Positions 1 to 5,218 of a stretch of 7,752 nt of DNA are shown here, piece by piece (within the stretch, counting starts at the first letter, position 1; each line of letters starts with the position of its first letter). Under the pieces are notes generated by a model. It saw nothing but the letters and a program-made list of their open reading frames with translations, had not been told where the DNA came from and searched no databases. The translations under genes and the position numbers were made by a program. The DNA lies in NCBI GenBank assembly GCA_021163745.1, contig JAGGTM010000004.1, positions 1 through 7,752 of the forward strand. Direction: 5' to 3'. The stretch is from a bacterium (GTDB lineage Bacteria > Patescibacteriota > Minisyncoccia > Portnoybacterales > JAGGTM01).

Positions 1-1161
1 GTTCTTGTCCGAGTTGATTTTAATGTCCCTATAGAAGATGATAAAGTTGTTGATGATTTTCGGATTAAAGCCAGTTTGCCAACTATAAATTATCTTTTAG
101 AAAGAAATGCAAGGATTATTTTAATTTCTCACTTAGGAAGGCCTACGGGCAAAGAAAAAAAATATACGCTTTATCCTGCAGCAGATCATTTATCGCAATT
201 ATTAAATCAGCCAGTATTGTTCATAGGAGATTGCACAGGGAGAGAAGTAAAAGAGAAAATAGAAAAATTAAAAGCGGGTGAAATAGCGCTCTTGGAGAAT
301 TTGCGTTTTTATGAGGAGGAAAAGAACAATGATGAGAATTTCGCAAAGGAATTGAGTAGTTTTGCGGATGTTTATGTAAATGATGCGTTTTCGGTATCGC
401 ACAGAGAACATAGTTCCATAGTAGGAATTCCATTATATCTTTCTTCTTTTTTAGGGCTTTTGTTTCAAAAAGAGATAAAAGTTTTATCCAAAATTTCAGA
501 AAATCCATCCAGGCCAATTTTGGTAATTATTGGTGGAATAAAGATTAAAACAAAAATAAAAGTGATTAAAAAGTTTTTAAAAAAGGCAGATAATTTAATT
601 TTAGGAGGAGCATTGGCAAATACAGTTCTATATGCAAAGGGAATTGCTGTGGGGGTATCGGAAATAGAAGAAGATGTTGTAGATGAGATAAGAGCAATAA
701 GCATTACGGACACAAAACTTCATCTTCCTTGCGATGCGGTGGTAGCGGAGAATTCTGATTGCGCTGGAGAAATTTCTCCCATAGGGAAAATTCCACAAGA
801 TAAAATGATTTTGGACATAGGCCCCGACAGCGTTGATTTATTCTCAGATGTAATTTCTGATGCTAAAACAATTGTGTGGAATGGTCCAATGGGTTTTTTT
901 GAGAAAAAGGAGTTTTCTGAAGGGACAAAGGGAGTGGCCAAAAGCATAACGGAAAGCGATAGTTTTTCTGTGGTTGGAGGAGGTGAGACAGTGACATTTA
1001 TTAGAAAGCTTGGTTTGGCAGATAAATTTTCGCATATTTGTTCGGGCGGAGGGGCGATGCTGCAATTCTTAACCGAGGGAACATTACCGGGCATAGAGGC
1101 AATAAAAGAGAACAGCACCCTTCTACGACTTAAGTCGGAGAAGGGACTGCTCTCCAATTAA
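1..1161 (+). CDS. pgk: Phosphoglycerate kinase, 5' end truncated by the window
   Basis: Catalyses transfer of phosphate between 1,3-bisphosphoglycerate and ADP in glycolysis; cytoplasmic monomer. The reading frame is open from base 1 (VLVRVDFNVP is the first visible stretch), so the true start lies upstream, probably by only 10-15 codons, since 386 residues are visible and bacterial Pgk usually has about 390-400. Family marks seen in order: the N-terminal RVDFNVP substrate motif, SHLGRPTG, ENLRFYEEE, VNDAF followed by HREHSS, the hinge-side GGIKIKTKI (usually GGAKVSDKI), LGGALANT, DIGPDS, WNGPMGFFE, GGGETV and the C-terminal SGGGAMLQFL nucleotide-binding loop. The TTG at base 76 is an internal codon, not the start. 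It ends in TAA 12 bases before recJ in the same frame with no terminator between, so the two are probably co-transcribed. The identification is secure; only the missing N-terminus is uncertain. Confidence 0.97.
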   Translation, partial: VLVRVDFNVPIEDDKVVDDFRIKASLPTINYLLERNARIILISHLGRPTGKEKKYTLYPAADHLSQLLNQPVLFIGDCTGREVKEKIEKLKAGEIALLENLRFYEEEKNNDENFAKELSSFADVYVNDAFSVSHREHSSIVGIPLYLSSFLGLLFQKEIKVLSKISENPSRPILVIIGGIKIKTKIKVIKKFLKKADNLILGGALANTVLYAKGIAVGVSEIEEDVVDEIRAISITDTKLHLPCDAVVAENSDCAGEISPIGKIPQDKMILDIGPDSVDLFSDVISDAKTIVWNGPMGFFEKKEFSEGTKGVAKSITESDSFSVVGGGETVTFIRKLGLADKFSHICSGGGAMLQFLTEGTLPGIEAIKENSTLLRLKSEKGLLSN

Positions 1162-1173
1162 CCTATTGAATAT

Positions 1174-2955
1174 ATGCAATGGCATGTTAAACCAAAACCT
1201 CCTAAAGAATTCCTTAATCAGTTTCCTGAATTTCCTTCTTTAATCTTGCAATTGCTTTACAACAGAGGTATTACTACTCAAGAAAAAATTGATGAGTTTT
1301 TTAATCCGGATTATTCTTCCGATTTACATAATCCTTTTTTATTAAAAGATATAAAAAAAGCGGTTAAAAGGATTTTAAAAGCAGTCAAAAACAAAGAGAA
1401 GATAGTTATTTACGGAGATTATGATACTGACGGAGTATGCTCTACGGCAATTCTTTATTTAACCTTGAAAGAATTGGGGGCAAAAAAAATAGAGGTGTAT
1501 ATTCCCGACAGAGACAAAGAAAGGCACGGATTGAACGAAGATTCAGTTAGATTATTAAAAAAAACAAATACAAATTTGATTATTACTGTAGATTGCGGGA
1601 GTGATAATATTAAAGAAGTTGATTTGGCAAGAGATTTGGATATAGATGTAATAATTACCGACCATCACGAAGTTAAAGATAAACTTCCCAATGCTATAGC
1701 AATAGTAAATCCCAAAAGAAAAGATGGTAAATATCCGTTTAGGGAATTAGCCGGGGCAGGGGTAGCTTTTAAGTTAGTTCAGGCAATCTCAGAGACCGTT
1801 TATAAGGATAATCCTAAAAATGGAGACAAGTTAAGGAATTTCCAGAAATGGCTTTTAGATTTGGTTGCTATTGCTACAGTTACCGATGTGATGCCTATTA
1901 TTGGAGAAAATAGGACTTTAGTGAAATACGGTTTGGGGGTATTGGCGCAAACAAGATGGCTTGGATTAAGGGAGTTAATGAAAGTAGCGGGGATAAATCC
2001 GAAAGTTACCAGATATTCCGCTTCTGGTGAAGCGCCTTTGTCAAATTTAAATACATACACCTTGGGTTTTATTCTGGGTCCCAGAATTTCCGCTGCCTCC
2101 AGAATTGACCATGCTGATGTTGCTTTTAAACTTTTAATAACTCGAGACAAGAACGAAGCAGTGAATTTAGCCAAGGACCTAAATGAGAAAAATGTAAAAA
2201 GACAAAGCTTGAGCAGTGAAATAGTAAAGGAGATTGAAAAAAGAATTGAAGGTAAAGCGGGTGATGAAAAAATAATTTTTGAAGGAGACGAAAAATGGCC
2301 CGCGGGATTGGTTGGTTTGGTGGCGTCAATTATATCGGAAAAGTACAGGAAACCTACTTTTATTTCTCAAATTAAAGGAGATATAATCTATACTTCTGCA
2401 AGAAGCGGTGTTGATGCTTTTAATCTAATTGACTCTATAAAAAAGTGCTCGGATTTGTTAGAGAAATATGGAGGTCATTCCGGTGCGGCGGGATTTACAG
2501 TTAAGGCAGAGAAGTTGGAGGAGGTGAAGGGAAAATTAACTAATATGGCAGAGAAGATATTAACAGATGAAGATTTAGTTCCCAAATTAGAAATAGATGC
2601 TGAAATTTCGCCTTCTGATATTAACTGGGAGAGTTATGAAAAACTAGAGGAGTTTGAACCATTCGGAGAAAAAAATCCCTATCCTAAATTTTTAGTAAGG
2701 AATCTGACTGTAAACGGAATGAGCATAGTTGGGAATAATGGAAAACATTTAAGAATGACATTAATTTCGGAGGATAATGAACGGTCCTCTGGAGTAAATT
2801 TATTTAAGGCAATCGGTTTTGATTTAGGCCATTTTTACCAGAAAGTGAAAATAGGGGATAAAATTGATTTAGTATTTGAATTTCTGATTAATGAATGGGA
2901 GGGACTCAGAGATTTGCAGTTAAAGATAATAGATCTTAAAGTTTCTAAGTCCTAA
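1174..2955 (+). CDS. recJ: Single-stranded-DNA-specific exonuclease RecJ
   Basis: A 5'-3' single-strand DNA exonuclease of the DHH phosphoesterase family, used in recombinational and mismatch repair; cytoplasmic. Its 593 residues are close to the usual 560-600. The metal-binding motifs of the DHH domain are all present: YGDYDTDG (80-87), TVDCGS (138-143), TDHHE (162-166) and VAIATVTDVMP (231-241, D238). The segment that is commonly GPRINAAGR reads GPRISAASR (302-310). The DHHA1 domain follows, with WPAGLVG (375-381) and the GGHSGAAGF loop (433-441). The C-terminal ~130 residues match the OB-fold region. ATG at 1174 is chosen because the pgk stop TAA (1159-1161) lies in the same frame just upstream, and only an ATT lies between. 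No SD is visible before it, so it may rely on pgk translation or on SD-independent initiation. It is probably in an operon with pgk. Confidence 0.96.
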   Translation: MQWHVKPKPPKEFLNQFPEFPSLILQLLYNRGITTQEKIDEFFNPDYSSDLHNPFLLKDIKKAVKRILKAVKNKEKIVIYGDYDTDGVCSTAILYLTLKELGAKKIEVYIPDRDKERHGLNEDSVRLLKKTNTNLIITVDCGSDNIKEVDLARDLDIDVIITDHHEVKDKLPNAIAIVNPKRKDGKYPFRELAGAGVAFKLVQAISETVYKDNPKNGDKLRNFQKWLLDLVAIATVTDVMPIIGENRTLVKYGLGVLAQTRWLGLRELMKVAGINPKVTRYSASGEAPLSNLNTYTLGFILGPRISAASRIDHADVAFKLLITRDKNEAVNLAKDLNEKNVKRQSLSSEIVKEIEKRIEGKAGDEKIIFEGDEKWPAGLVGLVASIISEKYRKPTFISQIKGDIIYTSARSGVDAFNLIDSIKKCSDLLEKYGGHSGAAGFTVKAEKLEEVKGKLTNMAEKILTDEDLVPKLEIDAEISPSDINWESYEKLEEFEPFGEKNPYPKFLVRNLTVNGMSIVGNNGKHLRMTLISEDNERSSGVNLFKAIGFDLGHFYQKVKIGDKIDLVFEFLINEWEGLRDLQLKIIDLKVSKS

Positions 2956-2976
2956 TTTTTTAATTTCTAATATCCT

Positions 2977-3080
2977 TCCATAGGAGGAGGAATCTCCCTC
3001 TATCTCTTTCTCCGTGGGAGGAAGAATCCCCCTCTATCTCCCCTCTCCATGGGAGGGGGGAGATTAAGAGGGGGGAGGGG
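2977..3080 (+). repeat. Three-copy C/G-rich ~35-bp repeat with strong hairpin
   Basis: Three degenerate tandem copies begin with TCCRTRGGAGG at 2977, 3011 and 3046; the first two continue into AATCTCCCTCTATCTC-like sequence. The third copy turns the pattern into an inverted repeat: bases 3029-3045 pair with 3053-3073 over 17 base pairs, broken only by two 2-base bulges (GG and TA), around a TCCATGG loop. On the + strand, four G-runs in 3051-3080 could also form a G-quadruplex (loops of 1, 9 and 1). It lies in the 3' untranslated region of recJ and may end or stabilise that transcript, though no T-run follows. Composition contrasts sharply with the AT-rich surroundings and suggests a dispersed intergenic repeat. 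Confidence 0.75.
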
Positions 3081-3171
3081 TTGCGATGCTTTTAAGAGAT
3101 AGAAACTCTTTTCGTGGAAAATGGGAAAGATTCTTTTCTTTCTCCCACTTCTGCCCAAAAGAAAAGACAAA

Positions 3172-3215
3172 ATGCTACATGCTACATGTTACATGTTACA
3201 TGATTATAATGTTAC
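3172..3215 (+). repeat. ATGYTAC heptamer tandem repeat ending at the rnhA start codon
   Basis: Four head-to-tail heptamers (ATGCTAC at 3172 and 3179, ATGTTAC at 3186 and 3193) are followed by nine bases carrying TATAAT and by a fifth ATGTTAC (3209-3215) that abuts the rnhA ATG. With the start codon itself, ATG recurs every seven bases, so it appears in shifting frames. Copy number in such an array can vary by slippage, which here would move sequence upstream of the promoter. The repeats are read directly; any role is inference. Confidence 0.85.
3205..3210 (+). promoter_or_regulatory. -10 box TATAAT for a leaderless rnhA transcript
   Basis: A perfect TATAAT lies at positions -11 to -6 relative to the rnhA ATG, so transcription would begin on or next to the start codon. 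No SD is present (GATTATAATGTTAC precedes ATG), which agrees with leaderless translation. No convincing -35 box is seen at the usual distance; the heptamer array occupies it. Confidence 0.55.
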
Positions 3216-3653
3216 ATGAAATTAATCATCTACACCGATGGCGGTTCCAGAGGCAACCCTGGTCCGGCAGCCATAGGTATAGTTATTTGCGATAAATACG
3301 GGAATGTAATTAAAAAATATTCCAAGGCAATAGATGAGACCACCAATAACGAAGCGGAATATCAAGCCGTGATTTTTGCTTTACAAAAAATCAAATTTTT
3401 ATTTGGTAAGAAAAAAGCCAAAGAATTGGAGATAGAAATAAGAACCGACTCAGAACTGGTTTCTAAGCAGTTAAATCATCAATACAAAATAAAAGAAAAG
3501 AATTTAATACCATTTTTTATAAAAGTTTGGAATTTAGAGATGGATTTTAAAAAAGTTTTTTTTACACATATTCCGCGGGAGGAAAATAAGGAAGCGGATA
3601 GGTTGGTGAATCAGGAATTGGACAAAAAAACCACCCTCACTATTTTTAATTAA
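3216..3653 (+). CDS. rnhA: Ribonuclease HI
   Basis: Cuts the RNA strand of RNA-DNA hybrids, removing primers and R-loops; cytoplasmic. Its 145 residues are a normal single-domain length. The RNase H fold signature is complete: YTDGGSRGNPG with catalytic D8, TTNNEAEY with E48, RTDSE with D78, and a final D128 in NKEADRLV; H118 in THIPREEN sits where the catalytic-cycle histidine of E. coli RNase HI lies. The region between D78 and H118 is short and lysine-rich and does not show a typical tryptophan-rich E. coli-style basic protrusion. ATG at 3216 is the only reasonable start, because an in-frame TAA occurs at 3207-3209; there is no SD. It stands alone between gene-free stretches with its own promoter. 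Its stop codon lies in the first unit of a 12-bp tandem repeat. Confidence 0.95.
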   Translation: MKLIIYTDGGSRGNPGPAAIGIVICDKYGNVIKKYSKAIDETTNNEAEYQAVIFALQKIKFLFGKKKAKELEIEIRTDSELVSKQLNHQYKIKEKNLIPFFIKVWNLEMDFKKVFFTHIPREENKEADRLVNQELDKKTTLTIFN

Positions 3654-3679
3654 AGGTTTAATTAAAGGTTTAATTAAGG
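3645..3679 (+). repeat. 12-bp tandem repeat TTTAATTAAAGG, about three copies
   Basis: Units lie at 3645-3656 and 3657-3668, and a third at 3669-3679 lacks one A. Each unit holds the palindrome TTTAATTAAA. The rnhA stop TAA (3651-3653) is inside the first unit, so the array straddles the gene end. It looks like a slippage product; no function is evident. Confidence 0.85.
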
Positions 3680-3731
3680 ATTTATAAAATTAAAAAGATT
3701 TGCAAGATAATCAAGATGATCCTCAAACGGT

Positions 3732-3783
3732 CGTTCATCCCATATATCAAAATATCCAAAATATCAAAATATGGGATGAAACG
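3732..3783 (+). repeat. Palindromic repeat, left copy, upstream of tRNA-Leu
   Basis: Arms TTCATCCCATAT (3734-3745) and ATATGGGATGAA (3769-3780) are perfect inverted repeats, and the flanking CG (3732-3733, 3782-3783) extends them if one A is bulged. The 23-base centre is built from ATATCAAA-type units. The same element recurs at 4008-4053, differing by a single inserted C in the core. It may be a small non-autonomous mobile repeat or a hairpin-forming intergenic repeat. Confidence 0.8.
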
Positions 3784-3844
3784 AACTCGCGCCATTTTTA
3801 TTGCAGAAGTGGTGCGTGGTGAATTAAAGCGTATCAAGTATTGG

Positions 3845-3871
3845 TTGATTTTAAAAGGAGAATGTTATAGT
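3845..3871 (+). promoter_or_regulatory. Candidate tRNA-Leu promoter
   Basis: TTGATT (3845-3850) and TATAGT (3866-3871) are separated by 15 bases, slightly short of ideal; TTGGTT at 3841 would give 19. The -10 box ends 10 bases before the mature tRNA 5' end, leaving a very short 5' leader. Supported only by motif match and position. Confidence 0.45.
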
Positions 3872-3881
3872 GTAATAATAT

Positions 3882-3967
3882 GCCGCGGTGGCGGAACTGG
3901 AATACGCGCATGGCTTAGGACCATGTCCCATTTTTTTGGGTTGAGGGTTCGACTCCCTCCCGCGGCA
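3882..3967 (+). tRNA. tRNA-Leu(UAG), CCA not encoded
   Basis: A full class II tRNA cloverleaf can be drawn. The acceptor stem GCCGCGG (3882-3888) pairs with CCGCGGC (3960-3966), and A3967 is the discriminator base. The D arm GCGG...CGC follows. The anticodon stem CATGG/CCATG (3909-3913, 3921-3925) encloses loop CTTAGGA, whose anticodon is TAG (3916-3918), reading CUN leucine codons. A long variable arm (TCCCATTTTTTTGGG) is typical of leucine tRNAs, and the T arm is GAGGG-TTCGACT-CCCTC. The next bases are TAT, so CCA must be added by the nucleotidyltransferase. No protein gene is fused to it, and no clear terminator follows it closely. Confidence 0.95.
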
Positions 3968-4007
3968 TATTAATCATTCAGATAATTACCTAAGTTCGAT
4001 TCCATTA

Positions 4008-4053
4008 ATCATCCCATATATCAAAATATCAAAATATCAAAATATGGGATGAT
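4008..4053 (+). repeat. Palindromic repeat, right copy, downstream of tRNA-Leu
   Basis: Perfect 12-base arms ATCATCCCATAT (4008-4019) and ATATGGGATGAT (4042-4053) flank a 22-base core of ATATCAAA units. From TCATCCC to GGGATGA it matches the copy at 3735-3779 with a single one-base indel, in the same orientation. The two copies therefore form a direct repeat, offset by about 274 bases, around the tRNA gene. Confidence 0.8.
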
Positions 4054-4079
4054 GAGTGTGGCTTCTGTGCTATTTCTGC

Positions 4080-4103
4080 GCGCAATAAAAAGCGCAATAA
4101 AAA
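4080..4103 (+). repeat. 12-bp tandem duplication GCGCAATAAAAA
   Basis: Two perfect adjacent copies (4080-4091 and 4092-4103). The core GCAATAAAAA also occurs inverted at 3795-3804, on the other side of the tRNA gene. The A-run of the second copy forms the upstream side of the following terminator hairpin. Confidence 0.85.
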
Positions 4104-4135
4104 AGGCAGAGATTTTCTCTGTCTTATTTATTTAT
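4100..4135 (+). terminator. Terminator-like hairpin, possibly bidirectional
   Basis: AGGCAGAGA (4104-4112) pairs with TCTCTGTCT (4116-4124) over nine base pairs, including one G-T wobble, around a TTT loop. An A-run precedes it and T-rich TATTTATTTAT follows, so it could end transcription from either side. It is the first good terminator downstream of the tRNA gene. Confidence 0.6.
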
Positions 4136-4174
4136 GGCTGTTTTTCTGAAATGGGAAAATAGTGTGAATCACTA

Positions 4175-4201
4175 TTGACAAAATTTTTGATTTGTGATAA
4201 T
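4175..4201 (+). promoter_or_regulatory. Strong promoter for the Wzz-like gene leader
   Basis: A perfect -35 TTGACA (4175-4180) is followed after 15 bases by GATAAT (4196-4201), preceded by the extended -10 dinucleotide TG (4193-4194). The predicted transcript starts near 4208, giving a leader of about 130 bases before the ATG at 4339. Confidence 0.7.
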
Positions 4202-4205
4202 GTTT

Positions 4206-4253
4206 TGGCAATCGCCACGGAGGGATGGTAATAAATTAAAGTGGTGATTTTTT
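4206..4253 (+). terminator. Leader hairpin resembling an attenuator terminator
   Basis: AATCGCCAC (4210-4218) pairs with GTGGTGATT (4241-4249) over nine base pairs with one G-T wobble, and the T-run continues to 4253. This makes an intrinsic-terminator shape only about 45 bases into the predicted transcript. A competing small hairpin, TGGC-AATC-GCCA (4206-4217), would use up the left arm. GTGGT (4241) could alternatively pair with GCCAC at 4264. The 22-base loop holds GGAGGG-ATG (ATG at 4225, four codons then TAA), but the SD-to-ATG spacing of zero argues against translation. Confidence 0.5.
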
Positions 4254-4270
4254 ATAACCTCATGCCACGC

Positions 4271-4331
4271 TTTTACCTTATATTACGGCTTATTCCATAC
4301 TATAGTGGTAAAGCCATAATGTGAGGTAAAA
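4271..4331 (+). promoter_or_regulatory. Long hairpin covering the ribosome binding site of the Wzz-like gene
   Basis: Two 21-base arms (4271-4291 and 4311-4331) pair with one C-A mismatch and two G-U wobbles. The 19-base connecting segment contains CCATACTATAGTGG, which can fold further. The only SD-like sequence of the downstream gene, GAGG at 4323-4326, lies in the right arm, and the stem ends seven bases before the ATG. The hairpin would hide the ribosome binding site when folded, so translation control is plausible but untested. No known riboswitch class was recognised. Confidence 0.55.
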
Positions 4332-4338
4332 ATTAATT

Positions 4339-4989
4339 ATGAGTATTAATAAAATCAAAATATGGTTTTTAACAAAGCCAAGTTGGAAAATAATTGTTTG
4401 GACAGTTATTGTATTTGCATATTTAGGAGGAATTTTTACTATGATTCTTCCTCCTTTGTATTCTTCAAATGCACGGGTTTTGGTAGTTCAAAAATATGAA
4501 GGAATAGATGTTTATACTGCTATTAAATCCGCAGAGTATCTAAGTGAAATTTTAGAGAATGTAATTTATTCTACAGAGTTTATGAATGATGTATTGGGTT
4601 CTGAGTTTCCTATTGTAAATAATTTTGGCAATACCCAGAAAGAGAGAAAGAAGCAATGGGCAAAATGTATAAAAACAGACATAATTCCTCATACTGGAAT
4701 TATAAAAATTAGGGTAGTAAACAAAGATAAAAATCAGGCATATAATATAGCAAGAGGGATAGTTTATGTTTTAGAAAACAAAGGAGAAAAATATCATGGA
4801 AGAGGAAAAATGGTGGAAATAAAAGTTATTGACAGACCTAATTTGCCGGAAAAGCCGGATATTTCAAGAGTGATTAAGGGGATTATAATATCAGGAATAT
4901 TTGGCTTGATGATTAGTTTCTTTATTCTTTTGATTTATCGCAGAGATTTTAGAAAAACCATAGTTGATGGGATTGGTATAAGTTATTAA
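4339..4989 (+). CDS. Wzz-like polysaccharide chain-length (co-polymerase) protein
   Basis: Probably an inner-membrane polysaccharide co-polymerase that sets the chain length of a surface glycan. Topology fits the family: a basic N-terminus, a membrane segment at about residues 17-38, an external domain of about 140 residues, and a second membrane segment at about 179-199 with a short basic cytoplasmic tail. Just before the second segment is the proline-rich motif characteristic of Wzz proteins (DRPNLPEKPD, 165-174). The YSSNARVLV stretch after the first segment is the usual first strand of the Wzz domain. At 216 residues it is shorter than typical Wzz (about 320), and it carries no tyrosine-kinase domain. 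The SD is weak and lies in a hairpin. The gene has its own promoter and structured leader; an O-antigen ligase/polymerase-family gene nearby supports the role. Family call fairly sure, substrate unknown. Confidence 0.8.
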   Translation: MSINKIKIWFLTKPSWKIIVWTVIVFAYLGGIFTMILPPLYSSNARVLVVQKYEGIDVYTAIKSAEYLSEILENVIYSTEFMNDVLGSEFPIVNNFGNTQKERKKQWAKCIKTDIIPHTGIIKIRVVNKDKNQAYNIARGIVYVLENKGEKYHGRGKMVEIKVIDRPNLPEKPDISRVIKGIIISGIFGLMISFFILLIYRRDFRKTIVDGIGISY

Positions 4990-5034
4990 TTGAATCTTAA
5001 GGGTAAACCCTAATGAATAAAAGCATCCGCGACC

Positions 5035-5076
5035 CTTCCTTCTTCCAAGAAGGGGGAGAAAAGAATTAGTTCTTTT
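5035..5076 (+). repeat. Two consecutive small hairpins after the Wzz-like gene
   Basis: The first pairs 5035-5043 with 5048-5056 (nine pairs, two G-T wobbles, loop TCCA); its CCTTCTTCC/AAGAAGGGGG composition recalls the C/G-rich repeat after recJ. The second is AAAAGAA (5059-5065) with TTCTTTT (5070-5076) around TTAG. Neither has a proper T-run. They may end the wzz transcript or form part of the leader of the next gene. Confidence 0.5.
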
Positions 5077-5081
5077 AAAAT

Positions 5082-5132
5082 ATTTCTACCCCGCCTAAGT
5101 TTTTCAAAGAAAAATTTAGGCGGGGTAGAAAT
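5082..5132 (+). repeat. 24-bp near-perfect hairpin with AAA loop
   Basis: Bases 5082-5105 pair with 5109-5132 over 24 consecutive pairs, the only imperfection being one G-T wobble (5099-5115). The core is TTTCTACCCCGCCTAA and its complement. The right arm is followed by TAAAAAAG, not a T-run, so it is not a standard + strand terminator; on the opposite strand the following T-run is short and broken. It sits nine bases ahead of a perfect SD, so it could be a 5' stabilising or regulatory structure, or a dispersed palindromic repeat. Confidence 0.75.
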
Positions 5133-5141
5133 TAAAAAAGA

Positions 5142-5183
5142 AAGGAGGTGAAGGAGATGTATTGGGAGATATTGGTAGTTTGA
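5142..5183 (+). CDS. Eight-codon leader ORF with perfect Shine-Dalgarno
   Basis: AAGGAGGTGA (5142-5151) is fully complementary to the standard 3' end of 16S rRNA and lies eight bases before ATG at 5157. The coding part, 5157-5183, reads MYWEILVV then TGA. No other start in the window has so strong an SD, and several have none. The peptide ends 35 bases before the gene for the secreted protein, between a 24-bp hairpin and a T6A7 tract, as a leader peptide might. The codons show no run of one amino acid, so classic amino-acid attenuation is not indicated. It could also be a chance ATG behind an SD that serves some other purpose. Confidence 0.45.
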   Translation, partial: KEVKEMYWEILVV

Positions 5184-5218
5184 AGGTTTTTTAAAAAAAT
5201 AAAAACAGGAGGTGGGTT

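Larger units (their letters stand above)
3968..4338. other. 371-base gene-free stretch between tRNA-Leu and the Wzz-like gene
   Basis: No plausible protein gene is seen on either strand. It contains, in order, a palindromic repeat (4008-4053), a 12-bp tandem duplication (4080-4103), a terminator-like hairpin (4104-4124), a strong promoter (4175-4201), and two leader hairpins (4206-4253 and 4271-4331) before the ATG at 4339. Confidence 0.8.

Noticed and set aside
76..78. TTG as the start of pgk
   Set aside because: The frame is open upstream to base 1 and encodes the conserved Pgk N-terminal RVDFNVP motif, so the start lies outside the window.
3086..3295. 69-codon + strand ORF upstream of rnhA
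   Set aside because: It reads through the heptamer repeat and overlaps rnhA out of frame; its product is low-complexity in part and matches nothing I recognise.
3716..3973. 85-codon + strand ORF
   Set aside because: It runs through the whole tRNA-Leu gene and the left palindromic repeat, and it has no SD and no protein-like domain.
3994..4003. GTTCGATTCC after the tRNA, resembling a tRNA T-arm fragment (possible attachment-site duplicate)
   Set aside because: The flanking bases do not form a T stem and the similarity does not extend into the acceptor sequence, so there is no good evidence for an integration scar.
3739..4053. Possible CRISPR array from repeated ATATCAAA and TCATCCC units
   Set aside because: There are only two copies, no regular spacers, and the region between them is a tRNA gene; no cas genes are present.
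4219..4239. GGAGGG-ATG mini-ORF (four codons) in the loop of the wzz leader hairpin
   Set aside because: The SD touches the ATG with no spacing, which is unsuitable for initiation; treated as part of the RNA structure.
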